Assembly: GCA_018806915.1 (NCBI GenBank)
Contig: JAGKQI010000089.1
Span: 372,001 to 436,000, forward strand
Source: Phytophthora colocasiae
Taxonomy: Eukaryota > Oomycota > Peronosporomycetes > Peronosporales > Peronosporaceae
Direction: 5' to 3'
Length of the DNA stretch: 64,000 nt
The first letter of the stretch is position 1. Each line of letters starts with the position of its first letter. This document shows, one piece after another, positions 11,480 to 22,176 of this stretch. The notes below the pieces were generated by a model. That model was not told the DNA's origin, searched no databases, and worked only from the letters and a program-made list of their open reading frames with translations. The position numbers were made by a program, and so were the translations under genes.

Positions 11480-11941
11480 TGTAATGGGTCTACTTATACC
11501 TATTAGGTGGCGTACACGTGCGCATACGTGTATGAGGAAGCGTCCAATTAGGTTAGACTTAATTTAAATATACTTATTTAAATAAGTATAATTAAATCAA
11601 ATATAAACGAATTAATACTGCAAATACCGTAAAATGAGAACTGTTATTGAATTCGGCACGGAGCCAATTATGGAACCTCCTAAAACTGTTTGTTATCTAT
11701 TTCTAAAGGATCTACCAACGTGTGGTTGGCAGAGTCTCTGCTATGTGATTAGTAGAAATCCATTACTTTCTACCAATAACATGCACAAATGCACACGAAC
11801 CACCCAATGATGTGGTTCGCCCATGTAGCCATTGGTGTGTACAGCACACCAAGGTCTAAGGCCCATTTCCAACCTCTAGCAGTTATCGCAACTGTTAGAC
11901 TTACAAGTGGTGTATCCTCTTGTATGTATAACCCCGTTACG
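11480..11941 (-). repeat. 3' LTR of Gypsy element 1
   Basis: 462 bp, nearly identical to 18204-18665. It starts TGTAATGGGT and ends near CCCGTTACG. It contains a perfect 20-bp palindrome, ATACTTATTT followed by its complement, near 11569-11588, and the hairpin TTGGTGTG-TACAG-CACACCAA near 11833. Confidence 0.9.
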
Positions 11942-12034
11942 CCGTTAAGATTCGACGTATCGGTCTCGACACGTCAATCGACAGAACTTAACAAAACCGT
12001 CAAGTTCCCGAGAGAAATACGAGTTCATTCTGCA

Positions 12035-13439
12035 ATGAACTGGCCAACGCCCTCGTCTTCGTCCGCTTCTGCGGACGCGCAAGCCTCTCCTGCTGCCTCT
12101 GCAGCACGAACAACAACCTCTGCAGTGCCCACTAGCACTGCTGTTTCCAGCGGCTCCACAGAGAAGCTCTCTGTCACCGAATACCATGCTCTCCACAAGG
12201 GGAAACATGAGAAAGATTTATACGAGAGACAGCAGGGTTTTTGATCCCTGCTAGAGAAGAAGACTTCTTCTTCTTCTCTAGCAGGGATCAAAAACCCTGC
12301 TGTCTCTCGTAGAAATCTTTGGAGACGACTACGAAGACATCGTCGACTACTACTACGACGATGTCGAGGAGGGAGCCCTTGACGACAAAGCTACCGCTCC
12401 CGTGACTTCTTCCGAAGACACGCCAGACCCACCCGTGGGGTCTCGACGCCCTCGTGATGAGGCCTCGGACGCTTCAAGCTCGAAGCGCCCCGCTTGCCCG
12501 CGCAGTGATGACAAAGCGCCCTTATGTCGAGGGCGCTCACTGCCCCGCGCACTGATCCGTCAGTTCGCGCACCAAGCAGCGAAGAAGACTTCGCGCAAGA
12601 GCAAAGTGCCAGAGTGGCAGGCACTTTGTCAGTCGTGGAACGCCTTTGTTGAGAACTTCAACAAAGTTTCGAAAGCGTACCGCGAGCGTGTTGCCGCGAC
12701 TCGCGATCGCTACTACACTTACACCACTCGTGGTTAGTGTGAACGCCTCCATGATCAGTCCATGGAAGCGGGGATCCCATGTGCCGTTCTCTTCGGCACA
12801 CCCTGCCCGTGTTGCCAACCCTTGGCAACACGTCTCTCAGAAAGTGATCTCCTGGGGTACACGCTTGTCCGTGTACCCGATCACATCAAGGAGCTTCGTG
12901 GTCGTTTCGAGCCACGCGGAGCTCCAGGTGCTGTGGCTGACCGCAGCACTCTTCGTGCAGGGCTTACCCCTGCAAGTTATGGTGGTCTTCGTACGCCATC
13001 ACCATTTCCGGAACGTCCTCCATCAGGACGTTCCGCGGCTCCCATGTATCTCGCTGGGGAGGAAATCCTCTCCAACGAATACGAAAACGAACTCCTTGAG
13101 AGTTCGTTCTCTTATGAGCCACGATCCGCTCCACAATCCAGCGGATCGCTCCACGCGCGTCGCGCAACGGCGGCGGAGGAGGCGGGAACACTCCCTCCGT
13201 ATGGTCAACGCTATGACCATGACGATTGTGCCCTGCACGATTGAGTTGCTACACTGGAGCAGCCCCAGAGCGCTGAGATAGCAGCTCTGAAGCAGGAGGT
13301 TCGTGTCCTCCGTGCTGAGGTTTGCGAGGCAGCTCAGACTGCCTCGAACCTCTCGTCCGGTCTTGGGACGAGAGTGAACCTGTTGATCGACCGTTTTGAC
13401 GGTCTCGAGAAAGCCTTCCAGGCCTCTCGCACTCCTTAG
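12035..13439 (+). CDS. Antisense ORF (aORF1) of Gypsy element 1, disrupted
   Basis: It begins 93 bp inside the 3' LTR, on the strand opposite pol. The ATG at 12035 gives MNWPTPSSSS, a Ser/Ala/Thr-rich head, then TEKLSVTEYHALHKGKHEKD. Other frames continue protein-like sequence: FGDDYEDIVDYYYDDVEEGA, WQALCQSWNAFVENFNKVSK, PCAVLFGTPCPCCQPLATRL, GYTLVRVPDHIKELRGRF, and a final coiled coil (AEIAALKQEVRVLRAEV ... VNLLIDRFDGLEKAF), stopping at 13437-13439. The repaired length would be about 450 residues. Breaks: a large palindrome at 12212-12320, a stop at about 12735 and frame changes near 13240. From 12964 on it overlaps the chromodomain end of pol tail to tail. I recognise no domain apart from the coiled coil. 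It could be a regulatory antisense protein, or a chance frame enforced by codon bias, though the composition argues for the former. Confidence 0.5.
12212..12320. repeat. Large near-perfect palindrome
   Basis: A 42-nt arm (12221-12262, beginning TACGAGAGACAGCAGGG) is followed after 7 nt by its exact reverse complement (12270-12311). Outside it the match continues about 9 nt with one mismatch (AAAGATTTA versus AAAGATTTC). It interrupts aORF1 between LIPAREED and EIFGDDYED. It looks like a snap-back inverted duplication of existing sequence, not a foreign insertion. Confidence 0.9.
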
Positions 13440-16400
13440 TCGGACTATCAACCGTAGGTTGTCCGTGCAGCACGTATGGCTTTCACCACCCGACGTAAAA
13501 TATCGGGTGTAGCCTCATGCTGGACGGTATGTCCAACCGGTACGCGTTGCCGTGCCGTTCAAGTACTTTGAACGGCCCAATGAATCTTGGAGCAAGCTTG
13601 GTTGCCCCAAAGTCAGACACTGTATGTTTAGGCAGGTTTTGTGTAGCTATCAAAACTAATGAACCCGTTTTGAATTCATTTATGTTGCCCCGACCAACAT
13701 TATCAGCGTTCAGCTTCTACAGAAGCTTCGATAGCATCCTCGACAAACCGTATTACGGCTTGTCAACGCTGGACAAAGTCTAGCGCACCAGAACAGACTC
13801 CTATCAGCTTGTCGCCTTTGTCAGCAGCAGGCCTTGCCTGCTCGCTATCTCTGTGCCCGGCACAGACATCGCGCGCTCGTTCCTGCTCGAACGAGACGTC
13901 GCACGCGTCACCGCAGCTGATAGTGTGCTGCTATCAGATGCATTCTGCGGTTGTTCGGACGCAACCGTAGATCCTCCCCCACTTAAGGAGGAAGCTACCC
14001 CACCGAGCATGCTCGGCAATCGTGGATGCCTCATGGCGTTCACGTAGAACGGTGTATGCCCTGTCGAGGCATGCACCGAGTTGTTGATGGCAAACTCTGC
14101 CATCGGCAAGCACTCGCTCCAGTGCGGGAACGAGTGAGCGTAGCTCTTCAGCGTGTCACCCAGTACGCGATTGACACGTTCGGTTTGTCCGTCCGTCTGC
14201 GGATGATCCGCAGTCGACATTGATAATTGTGAACCAAGAAGTGTAAACATTTCTTGCCAGAACCGCGCTGTGAAGCGTGGATCACGGTCCGACACAATAT
14301 CGAGCGGCATGCCATGGTGTTTGAACACCATGTCAACAAACAGTCGCGCAGTCTGCGCGGCTGTAACAGTTGTCGGGACGGCAGCAAGATGAACCATCTT
14401 GCTGAATCGGTCCACAAAGACAACAATGCCTGTCCTCAGGCGGAAGACCGAAGACAAAGTCCATGGACATGGACCTTGAAGAGGACCCTGCGAGAACCGC
14501 GCAGGCTTCACGCGTTGACAAACCTCGCAGGCACGTACGTACCTGCGCACCCTGGTGCCAGTAGAAGTCACGCGTGAGAAGAGTGTATGTCTTCTCACGA
14601 TCCGGATGCCCTGCCGTGGGGGTATCGGGATACTCGAACATGATCCTCAACCGGAGGTCATGATCATTCGGAACGACAATGCGATCCGCATTGTGGTCTA
14701 CTGCACTGTACAACAGTAGGCCTTCGTGTACACGATAGCGGTGTACACGAGCTCGAAGATGAGGGGTTAGCTTCCGACGTGCCACGTCGGAAGGTGCTGC
14801 GAGGAACTCCAGCAGCCCCTTCGCGTCTGCATCCCTTGCATACGCGTTCTTCACGTCGTCAATCAACGTTGACGACGGCACACTTGTCCTCACGACGCCA
14901 ACAGCGTTGGCGTCGACCGTCTCGGCATAGTCAGGTGGACGCGATAACGCGTCGGCCACTACATTGAGTCTTCCGGGTTTGTACTCCACCCGGAAGTTGT
15001 ACTCCGCGAAGAAGGACAACCATCTCGCCATACGTTGCGAGATGTGCGGCGACTTAATCGCCGTTCGCAATGATGCGTGGTCTGTATAGACCACGAACGG
15101 TCTACTCCCAAGTAGATACACTCGGAACTTTGCGAGTGCATACTTCATGGCAAGGAGCACCTTGTCATGTACGGGATAATTACGCTCAGCTGGCTTCAGC
15201 TGACGCGATTGATAATAGACTACACGATCACGCCCTTCGTGATCGTGTTGCAGCAATGCACATCCGATTGCAAAGTCGGATGCATCGCACTCTACGTGGA
15301 ATGGACAATCTTGGTCCGCCACGGCCAAGATCGGCGCTTCAGTCAAGCCCTGCTTGACTGCACCGAATGCCTCCTCGCACTCGGTCGTCCAAATCCACTC
15401 AGCTTCTTTCTTAAGAAGCTGTGACAACGGGCGAATCTTGGCCGCATAGTTGTCCACGTGCTTGCACAAGTACGTGGCAAGCCCAAGGAACTGCCTCAGT
15501 TCCTTCACATTGGATGGCGTGGGCCATTCATTGATCACTCTGACCTTCTCTGGGTCAGGGCGCACGCCGTCTTTCCCCACGAGACACCCCAGCACGGATA
15601 TCTCGCTCGCCCCGAAGATACACTTCTTCAGGTTCGCATAGAGCTTATGTTTCCTCATAAGCTCTAGCAGCTTCCGGAGATGCACCTTGTGCATCTCAAT
15701 GTCCGTCTACCCGTTCACAGCCCGGCTGTGGACGAACACGTCGTCGATGTAGCTCGGTGCGAAGTCACGGACCGAGTGCAATAGATGCGTCACGCAGCTA
15801 TTGAACGTCGCAGGGGCGTTCTTAAGCCCCTGAGGCATGAGGAACCACTCCCATAGCATACCGCTTGGCGTGCTAACCGTTGTGAGAGGGATATCCCTCT
15901 CGCGGATGAGGATCTGATAGAATCCATCACGCAGATCTAGAGCACTGAAGATAGTACTCAAGGCCATCGAATCGATGATAACATCTTTTTGCGGCATCGG
16001 CGTCTGCGCCGGTATCGTCGCATCGTTTAACTTGTTGTACGCATGAACGATGCGCCAGCCGCCCTGTGGTTTCTTCACACAGAACGTTGGGGCACTGTGC
16101 GGGGACTTCGATTCCCGCACTTGACCTGCAAGACGACGACTTTCAAAGAAGTCGTCGATCGCTTGTACTTGATCACGCGGCAGTGGCCACTGCCGTGTAA
16201 CACAGTACTTCGTGCCCCGCACGAGATCAATCTCGTGCTGTACGCCCTTATCCTTCGGAAGCTCCGAAGGAATCTCGTCCGGGAGTACATCCTTGTACTC
16301 CCGCAGAACTTCGTAGTAGGGACTCGACCTCAACGAGTTCCAACTCTACTCTTCGAAGCGCTGCTTCTTAGTCTTTGCACTGAGGGAGTCATCACCCTCA

Positions 16401-16460
16401 GTGATCCCATCGACGACGAGCTGCTTCAGCTCTTCGGCCTCACGCTCCACTCTCTCGACA
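12964..16460 (-). pseudogene. Pol of Gypsy element 1: RT, RNase H, integrase, chromodomain
   Basis: Order on the minus strand: a pre-RT helix (VEREAEELKQLVVDGI), then RT (16333-15710) with RQWPLPRDQVQAIDDFF, APTFCVKKPQGGWRIVHAYN and the catalytic APSYIDDVFVHS. An in-frame TAG at 15707-15709 is followed without a gap by MHKVHLRKLLELMRKHKLY. RNase H and its connection follow (VVYTDHASLRTAIKSPHISQ), then the integrase zinc region and core (FVDRFSKMVHL, DIVSDRDPRFTARFW, HPQTDGQTERVNRVL: the D, D and E residues). A GPY/F-like region (APRFIGPFKVLERHGNAY) lies near 13540-13640, and the chromodomain (WIVERIVAHK, FRIRWRGFPPQRDTWEPR) ends at 12964. Frameshifts lie near 14545, 14400 and after 13804. It was once a full chromovirus-type polyprotein. 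Confidence 0.85.
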
Positions 16461-16465
16461 TCCCA

Positions 16466-18130
16466 ATGGATCAGGGATCCACTGGGACCCCATACGTGTC
16501 CGTGACGCGCACGGACTGTGCCCACCAGGCAGACCCAGAGTGGGAAGCTCTCCAAAGACTTTCGCAAGTCATTGGAGAGACAGCGGTAGCGACGATGCTT
16601 CGTACGCTATCGCCGACAGAGCAGCACGGTGTTGCTCTGGGGTACATTGTTTAGGAGCAACGTGCTGTTGCTGCCTCGGTGGCTTCCCCAAAGCCACGCG
16701 TGGAGTCGTTGAAACTCCACGTGAGTACCTACACGGGGAAGGAGGACGAGATCCTCCTTCGTTGGCTTGTCGAACTCGACACAGTCGTTGCGGCTCGACA
16801 CGTTGTCGAAGGTCGCGTTCGCCATGTCATGTCTTGGCGGACGTGCGAGAAGTTAGGCCTATGGGCGCCTACTCTCGGATCCTACGTGCTTCAGCACGTA
16901 CGAGGAGTTCAAGGAGGAACTCAAGCTTGCGTTTGAGCCTCTGACGAACGAGTTCAGATCGAGAGCGGAGTTTCTCGATCTGCAGCAAGGCAAGGCTGAT
17001 GTTCACACCTTTGCCCAGCGTGCTCGATACTTGGTATCGAACATAGTAGCCAACCCGGTCGACGAGGCGACGAAGGTCGTCGCATGACCCGGTGATCAAC
17101 TGGGAGAAGCGTACGCTCGTACGCTTCAACAACACATGCGCGACAGAGAGCGATTGCCCTATCAGTGCTCCACAGTTGAGGCCACAGCGGCAACCGCCGG
17201 CGACCATCAACGACTCCGAGAGTCGTTGTGAGGAAATGTGTGTCAACTCAGAAATTTGTGCCGAAGGGTCGCGGTCACATGAGTGATGGTCAGATGAATG
17301 TGAATCACCTGAAGCGTAAACATCTGAATGATGTTTGTCACATGATTGATGGTCAGGTGAATGCGATTCACCTGAGAGAAGGTAAAATACCGGTATTACC
17401 GGTATCCTTGGAGGTACTTCAAGCCTCCAAGGGTCGCGCCGACGACGTCGCGTCAAATCTGGGAGTTGACGAAGCAAATAAAATTCGGAAAACCGAAAGA
17501 CGTTCGTCAGCCCCGGGAGCTGACGCCACTGGCGCGTCGCTGCTAGTTCCGGGAACTAGCGATCGTGCATCAGCCCCGGGAGCTGATGATACGTGTACAG
17601 GCAAACACTCGCTAGCGCTGGAAGCTAGCGAGAGCACGTCGACTCCGGGAGTCGACTGCGCGGCAGGAGGTGCTGGCGGTTGCAAACGCCCAGCACCCGA
17701 AGAACCTGCGTGTTCACGTGCTGCAGCGCTGCACGCGGTGTGCGGCACTCAAGCAGGGCTTGATAGTGCGAGTCAGCGGAATGAATCCGCTGACGATTGC
17801 GATAACGCACCGTCCAAGGTGAGACACCTTGGACGTGGAACACCTGGAGCTAGGCTCCAGGGAAGACCTTCGCGGCGCCAGCTCAGTGAGCTGTGCAAGT
17901 CTCAGTCCGGGACTGAGGAGGGCGTGTCTGCAGTGCAGATACCGAGTGTCGAGACGTTGAACGTCTTGCCACGGACTGGTACTGGGTTATAGTACCAGAG
18001 GATGCGGTTGGAGAATCCGCCGACGTGTGCGTCGGCGTTGACCGCACTTCCAACGATGAGTTGGAAGCGCTTCGCGCGAGACTTGTATGATGGACGCATC
18101 GAACAAATTCGCATTCTCTTGGGAGTTCTC
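16466..18130 (+). pseudogene. Gag to pre-RT block of Gypsy element 1, inverted relative to pol
   Basis: The plus-strand ATG at 16466 starts MDQGSTGTPYVSVTRTDC, which stops at 16654. The next frame has VESLKLHVSTYTGKEDEILL and RWLVELDTVVAARHVVE, the usual oomycete Gypsy gag core. It continues after a frameshift with YEEFKEELKLAFEPL and LDLQQGKADVHTFAQRARYL. A Ser/Ala/Gly-rich stretch (17228-17992) follows, then LYDGRIEQIRILL, the piece that normally lies just before RT. No CCHC knuckle is seen. Flipping this block restores the order LTR, primer site, gag, pre-RT, RT on the minus strand. Breakpoints are near 16465 and 18130. Confidence 0.7.
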
Positions 18131-18183
18131 TACTCCGCGTTCGTATGACTCCATACAAACAAATAGCAGTTGGTCGTGGGACG

Positions 18184-18201
18184 GACTACAAAGTGCTACC
18201 A
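18184..18201 (-). promoter_or_regulatory. Primer-binding-site-like sequence of Gypsy element 1
   Basis: On the minus strand TGGTAGCACTTTGTAGTC starts 2 nt after the LTR end. It begins with TGG, the complement of a tRNA CCA end. No equivalent TGG lies at the other LTR, which supports the minus orientation. The tRNA is not identified. Confidence 0.5.
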
Positions 18202-18203
18202 GG

Positions 18204-18665
18204 TGTAATGGGTCTACTTAAACCTATTAGGTGGCGTACACGTGCGCATACGTGTATGAGGAAGCGTCCAATTAGGTTAGACTTAATTTAAATATACTTA
18301 TTTAAATAAGTATAATTAAATCAAATATAAACGAATTAATACTGCAAATACCGTAAAATGAGAACTGTTATTGAATTCGGCACGGAGCCAATTATGGAAC
18401 CTCCTAAAACTGTTTGTTATCTATTTCTAAAGGATCTACCAACGTGTGGTTGGCAGAGTCTCTGCTATGTGATTGATAGAAATCCATTACTGTCTACCAA
18501 TAACATGCACAAATGCATACGAACCACCCAATGATGTTGTTCGCCCATGTAGCCATTGGTGTGTACAGCACACCAAGGTTTGAGGCCCATTTCCAACCTC
18601 TAGCAGTTATCGCAACTGTTAGACTTACAAGTGGTGTATCCTCTTCTGCGTGTAATCCCGTTATA
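18204..18665 (-). repeat. 5' LTR of Gypsy element 1
   Basis: 462 bp, starting TGTAATGGGT and ending TTATA before the GGGGA duplication. It differs from the 3' LTR at scattered single positions (for example ACTTAAACC versus ACTTATACC). Confidence 0.9.
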
Positions 18666-18699
18666 GGGGACACCGGAGCGAGACGTCGAGTCACTACGC

Positions 18700-19776
18700 C
18701 GCAAGTTCACGAATCTATACGCTAAGCCGAAGCCGTCAAGGACACGGCGAAGTTCCTGCTCGCTTAAGGCCTATTGTAATAGCAACGGCTGCCCAGTAGA
18801 AAATAGAGGACGTGTGTGCTCCACACGTCTCATGACAGCCTGGACAACGGGGAAGCCGACGAAGAACTCGATAGAGATGTACTTGAGGCATCTGAGGTCC
18901 TACTCTAATGGATGTTCTCAACACCAGCATCAGCTGCTCTTGACGCTGGCGTGACTCGATGCGTTCGAGTTCTAGTCTCTCTTCGAAACGGCGACGACTC
19001 TCTTCGTGCTCCTGGGCTAAGTTCTGTTATCTCAGGGCTTCCTGACGATGCAGCTCATCACGTTCTTCTCGATCGAGGACAGTATCCTGCTGTCGACGTC
19101 ACTCGGCTTCTTCCGTCTCTTGTCGACGTAGCGTACCCCTTTCAGCTCGCTCAACTCTCTCGGCTTCGGCTCGTTCCTCTCGCTCGTCTCGACGCCTACG
19201 TTCTTCAGCTTCGGCACGACGATCGCTGTCTTTCTAGAATAACAAGAGCATTTGCAATTATGTCATCGCCTGAGGATGACAGCTTGTCGCCGATGTCGTC
19301 GACGTCACGTTGGGTCTCTTCCATGCGCTGTTTTGCCTTACTTCGCCTGGCCTTCGAGTACGACGACGATTCTAGTCGGGCAATGTCCGATACCGGCCTT
19401 TTCCTGTTGTCGTTGGTTTGGCTTCGAGTGAATAGGTCGGTGTTGTCTCTCATTACTCTCAAATCTTCGCCTCCAAGTCGGCCACTCGAAACGCTAAGGC
19501 GACGATGTGCGTTGGCTTCTTCTACATCCGATGTAGCTCGGACAGTGGCGGTCAATCGGGCGTGGCCACTGTGGGCACTGGCTCTCGTCTCGCGCGCCTC
19601 AGTCTTCCTGGTGTCCGCGTTTTGGGCGTAATAGATGTCATACTTTGCGATGGGGCCGATGATCGGGGGTTGTCTTGGTCCGACTGTGTCAGTGCTTCGA
19701 GGGGGCTATCATTCTCAGCACGTTCATTGTTTGCTACCAAATTGACCGAGTTATTTGCTGCTTCGTCACTAACCAT
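18700..19776 (-). pseudogene. Broken coiled-coil protein of unknown family
   Basis: Consecutive minus-strand frames fit end to end with frameshifts: EAANNSVNLVANNERAEND (19776-19552), RKRPVSDIARLESSSYSKA and SGDDIIANALVILERQR (19555-19205), then an unframed Arg/Glu-rich coiled coil of the type RRRRDEREERAEAERVER with later stops. The head-then-coil layout resembles gag-like or antisense proteins of oomycete LTR elements, but I cannot name a family. It lies just right of Gypsy element 1. Confidence 0.35.
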
Positions 19777-19845
19777 GGCATCCCGTTGGTACCTTTTTCA
19801 CCACTGAGGTCGTACTCGTCGGCTAGTGTGGCATCGATGACACCT

Positions 19846-20116
19846 TAGCGATCGGTCATAATTGCAGCATGACTCCTGAAAATCATAGAGTGCTGGTGAC
19901 CAGACACTTCGTCTAATCGATCTCCGTCAGGAAGTACATCGATCCTCGACTCGGATTGCACTGTGGACTCGTGTAAGGGTGTTGAAGGGGTCTCTTTATC
20001 TTCAGTTCGCCGGTGATAGGACCTGCGATTCACGCCGATATGCAGAAGAAGTAAGATCTCTAACAACGGGTCTCTACGAACACATTTACTTAAGAGTCTC
20101 CATGTATATCTACATG
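19846..20116. other. Short gap without a clear gene
   Basis: A minus-strand frame (20066-19845) has no recognisable motif. It could be the upstream end of the broken coiled-coil gene. Confidence 0.3.
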
Positions 20117-21376
20117 TTATCTACCCTGCCGTACATCCAAGTTGTTCATATGTGAAATAAGTTGTCTAAACGCATTTACGCTTCTCCTTATCGTGTGGAA
20201 GAGGGTGATGGAGACGTGGTAGACCTTCTCCACCGACCTCATTCCCCACTCTGAGGCTTGTCGAATTAACGTTAAAGCGGCCGTCTTCATCTGTGCGGTT
20301 TTTCGAAGGGAAGGTAAGACACCGCCCAAATTGCCTTCTTTGAGAGGCGTTAAGATACGGCCTACTATGCCGCCGGAGCATGGAAATGCACTGTCGGCGA
20401 CCACGCCATACCTTTTGTCCGGATTCAGTTGCGGATCCCGAAGCCTCTCACAAAAAAGCAAAGCGCGTGTCCGCGTCGTTCCAGCTCCCGGAACAGTTGT
20501 GCAACACCAGACGAGCCCATCAGCACTAAAGCACAAGGTGCCAGTCAAAAAAACGTTGTGAAGCCACCCGTTATAGTGCGCGTTCTGAACGTCGCGCTGG
20601 GATGGCTCCTGGACCTGCGATAGTAAACGTAATGTCAGACACGTAAGCATCGTAGAGAACATCACTCACCTTGTAGTTCTTGCCACCGATAAAACCCCAT
20701 GTGAACTGGAGCATTGGCTCACGGTGAGTCGAGCAAGGGCCTGCTGACGTACAAGGGTCGACCAGACAATCCGAGCAGGGGGGAAGCCAGCGAGCGCGTC
20801 TCTCATTGTGATATCTGCCTCAGATAACACACGGCTAAAAGTAGAATGAGGAGCCCCAAACATCGCACACAACAACTTATGCTCTATCGACCCAACGTAG
20901 AAGGCTAAGAGAAGTCCCATAACTTTGTGGTGGTGCTGTAACTTCCGCGGCCTCCCGCCTTTTGGTCTGTACTGTGGAATACTGTAGTAAAGAGCGAAGC
21001 GTTCGAGAAGTCTACCGAACGAATGTCTAGTAGATTGAATGAGGTTATTTGAATGCTTTAAGATCGAACAAAACAGTTTAACACGTACCTGCCCAAGCTC
21101 GTGATGTTCATTACGTTCGTATCCGTTCCGTGAGCCCAGAGGAGCATCCAGAGTGCGACGTCGGGTCTAGGAAGGCATTGGACGGTTAGGTAGTGGCGTA
21201 TCCTGATGATCCGGGCATGCTCTCTTCTCATCAGCTCCTCTTTTAAGCGCACATGAAGGTCTTTTAGTGTAGAGATCGTTCGACGCCTTGATCTGGACAG
21301 CATTACGACGGCGAACAACATTCGATGGTCTTCCATGACGCCACCCTACTGCTGGAGAACAGTTAGCGGCCTTCAA
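20117..21376 (-). pseudogene. PIF/Harbinger-like (DDE_4) transposase, decayed
   Basis: Upstream frames at 21376-21058 and 20920-20666 supply N-terminal pieces, including VGSIEHKLLCAMFGAPHSTF, a helix-turn-helix-like region. The catalytic part (20665-20117) contains VQEPSQRDVQNAHYNGWLH, LTGTLCFSADGLVWC, GVVADSAFPCSGG (second Asp) and ASEWGMRSVEKVY (Glu region), the usual order of DDE_4 transposases. At least two frameshifts and missing segments make it inactive. It is not closely similar to the intact Harbinger element at 41.8-44.5 kb. Confidence 0.65.
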
Positions 21377-21689
21377 ATGCGCTCTCCGCTAACACATTGC
21401 AGGCGGAGAGAGCCGGTATCTCAACGAGGGGACGCGCATTTCAAGGAGGGAGTGCTGCAAGGTCAAGGAGGGAACCCTTGAAGTTTAATAACACTACTGC
21501 TAAAAGTTCAATGCGTTGCGGGTTGATAACCTTCGGATCTTGAAATATAGAGATATATTTTGATATGTTGTCCTTTTTGAATCTGTCCTTTTTCAATCAT
21601 CATATATTGTGCTATATTAATTTTAATCCCAGGGCAATAAACGCGATTAGATTAAAAGGTTTCGGGCGTCGGTTTTTTGGAACGGGTTT

Positions 21690-22110
21690 TTATACCAGAT
21701 AAAAGCTGATTTCAATGTGATAAAAGATGTCATTAAAAAAATAAAACCTTTTATGACAGTTTTGGAAGGCACCCAATGGAACAAATGCTGGGTTTCCCGA
21801 ACCAAACTTTTCGCCTTGATCATTTGTTACTACTATCCACGTGTCAGGTCCAGCAGTGTCACAGCGTTCGTAGCTACCGTAGTAATTTGCAACAGCGGCT
21901 CTTATCTTCTCAGCGGTTTGATTCGAAACAGCGTTAGATGAAGAGACGCTCTCCAAAAATGCAACAAACAGCGAAAGAAGTTCAAGGTGTCGCACAATAG
22001 TCGGATCCGGGGATATACAGAAGTCGCAAAACTTCTTAAAGTATGACGTGTAAACATCCCGTGTCCTTCTTTACCACATGTGTATTGTACTGGCAAGATG
22101 AAATGCTCTA
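21690..22110 (-). other. Unassigned minus-strand ORF beside dispersed repeat copy B
   Basis: The frame 21995-21690 includes ELLSLFVAFLESVSSSNAVS and TWIVVTNDQGEKFGSGNPAF. I do not recognise a family. An upstream frame to 22114 may belong to it. Its left end lies in the repeat shared with 8.8 kb, so it is probably part of the same transposon family. Confidence 0.3.
21741..21779. repeat. Dispersed repeat, copy B (inverted relative to 8830-8866)
   Basis: ATAAAACCTTTTATGACAGT and the following CACCCAATGG are the reverse complement of the 8.8-kb copy with a few changes. Confidence 0.5.
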
Positions 22111-22176
22111 ACATTTTTGATGGGACGTGTTACATTCCCCCCCCATATTGCTCGTTTTTTGTTATAAAGCTGTGGC

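Larger units (their letters stand above)
11475..18670 (-). mobile_element. Ty3/Gypsy LTR retrotransposon 1, chromodomain type, rearranged
   Basis: Two direct 462-bp LTRs (11480-11941 and 18204-18665) start with TGTAATGGGT and are flanked by the 5-bp duplication GGGGA (11475-11479 and 18666-18670). Orientation is minus, because reverse transcriptase, RNase H, integrase and chromodomain all read on the minus strand and a primer-binding-like TGGTAGCACTTTGTAGTC follows the right-hand LTR by 2 nt. The gag block (16466 to about 18130) is inverted relative to pol. The plus strand carries a long antisense ORF from 12035 to 13439. The coding regions hold several stops and frameshifts, so this copy is not autonomous. 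The whole element is packed with short perfect inverted repeats (see findings). The LTRs differ at only a few positions, suggesting a fairly recent insertion. Confidence 0.9.

Noticed and set aside
17228..17992. 255-residue plus-strand ORF in Gypsy element 1 as an independent gene
   Set aside because: Ala/Gly/Ser-rich, made largely of short inverted repeats such as CAGCCCCGGGAGCTG, and located where the gag-pol linker should be; treated as part of the gag block.
18912..19631. 239-residue plus-strand ORF
   Set aside because: Leu/Ser/Arg-rich mirror of a charged coiled coil on the minus strand; the minus-strand reading makes more sense.
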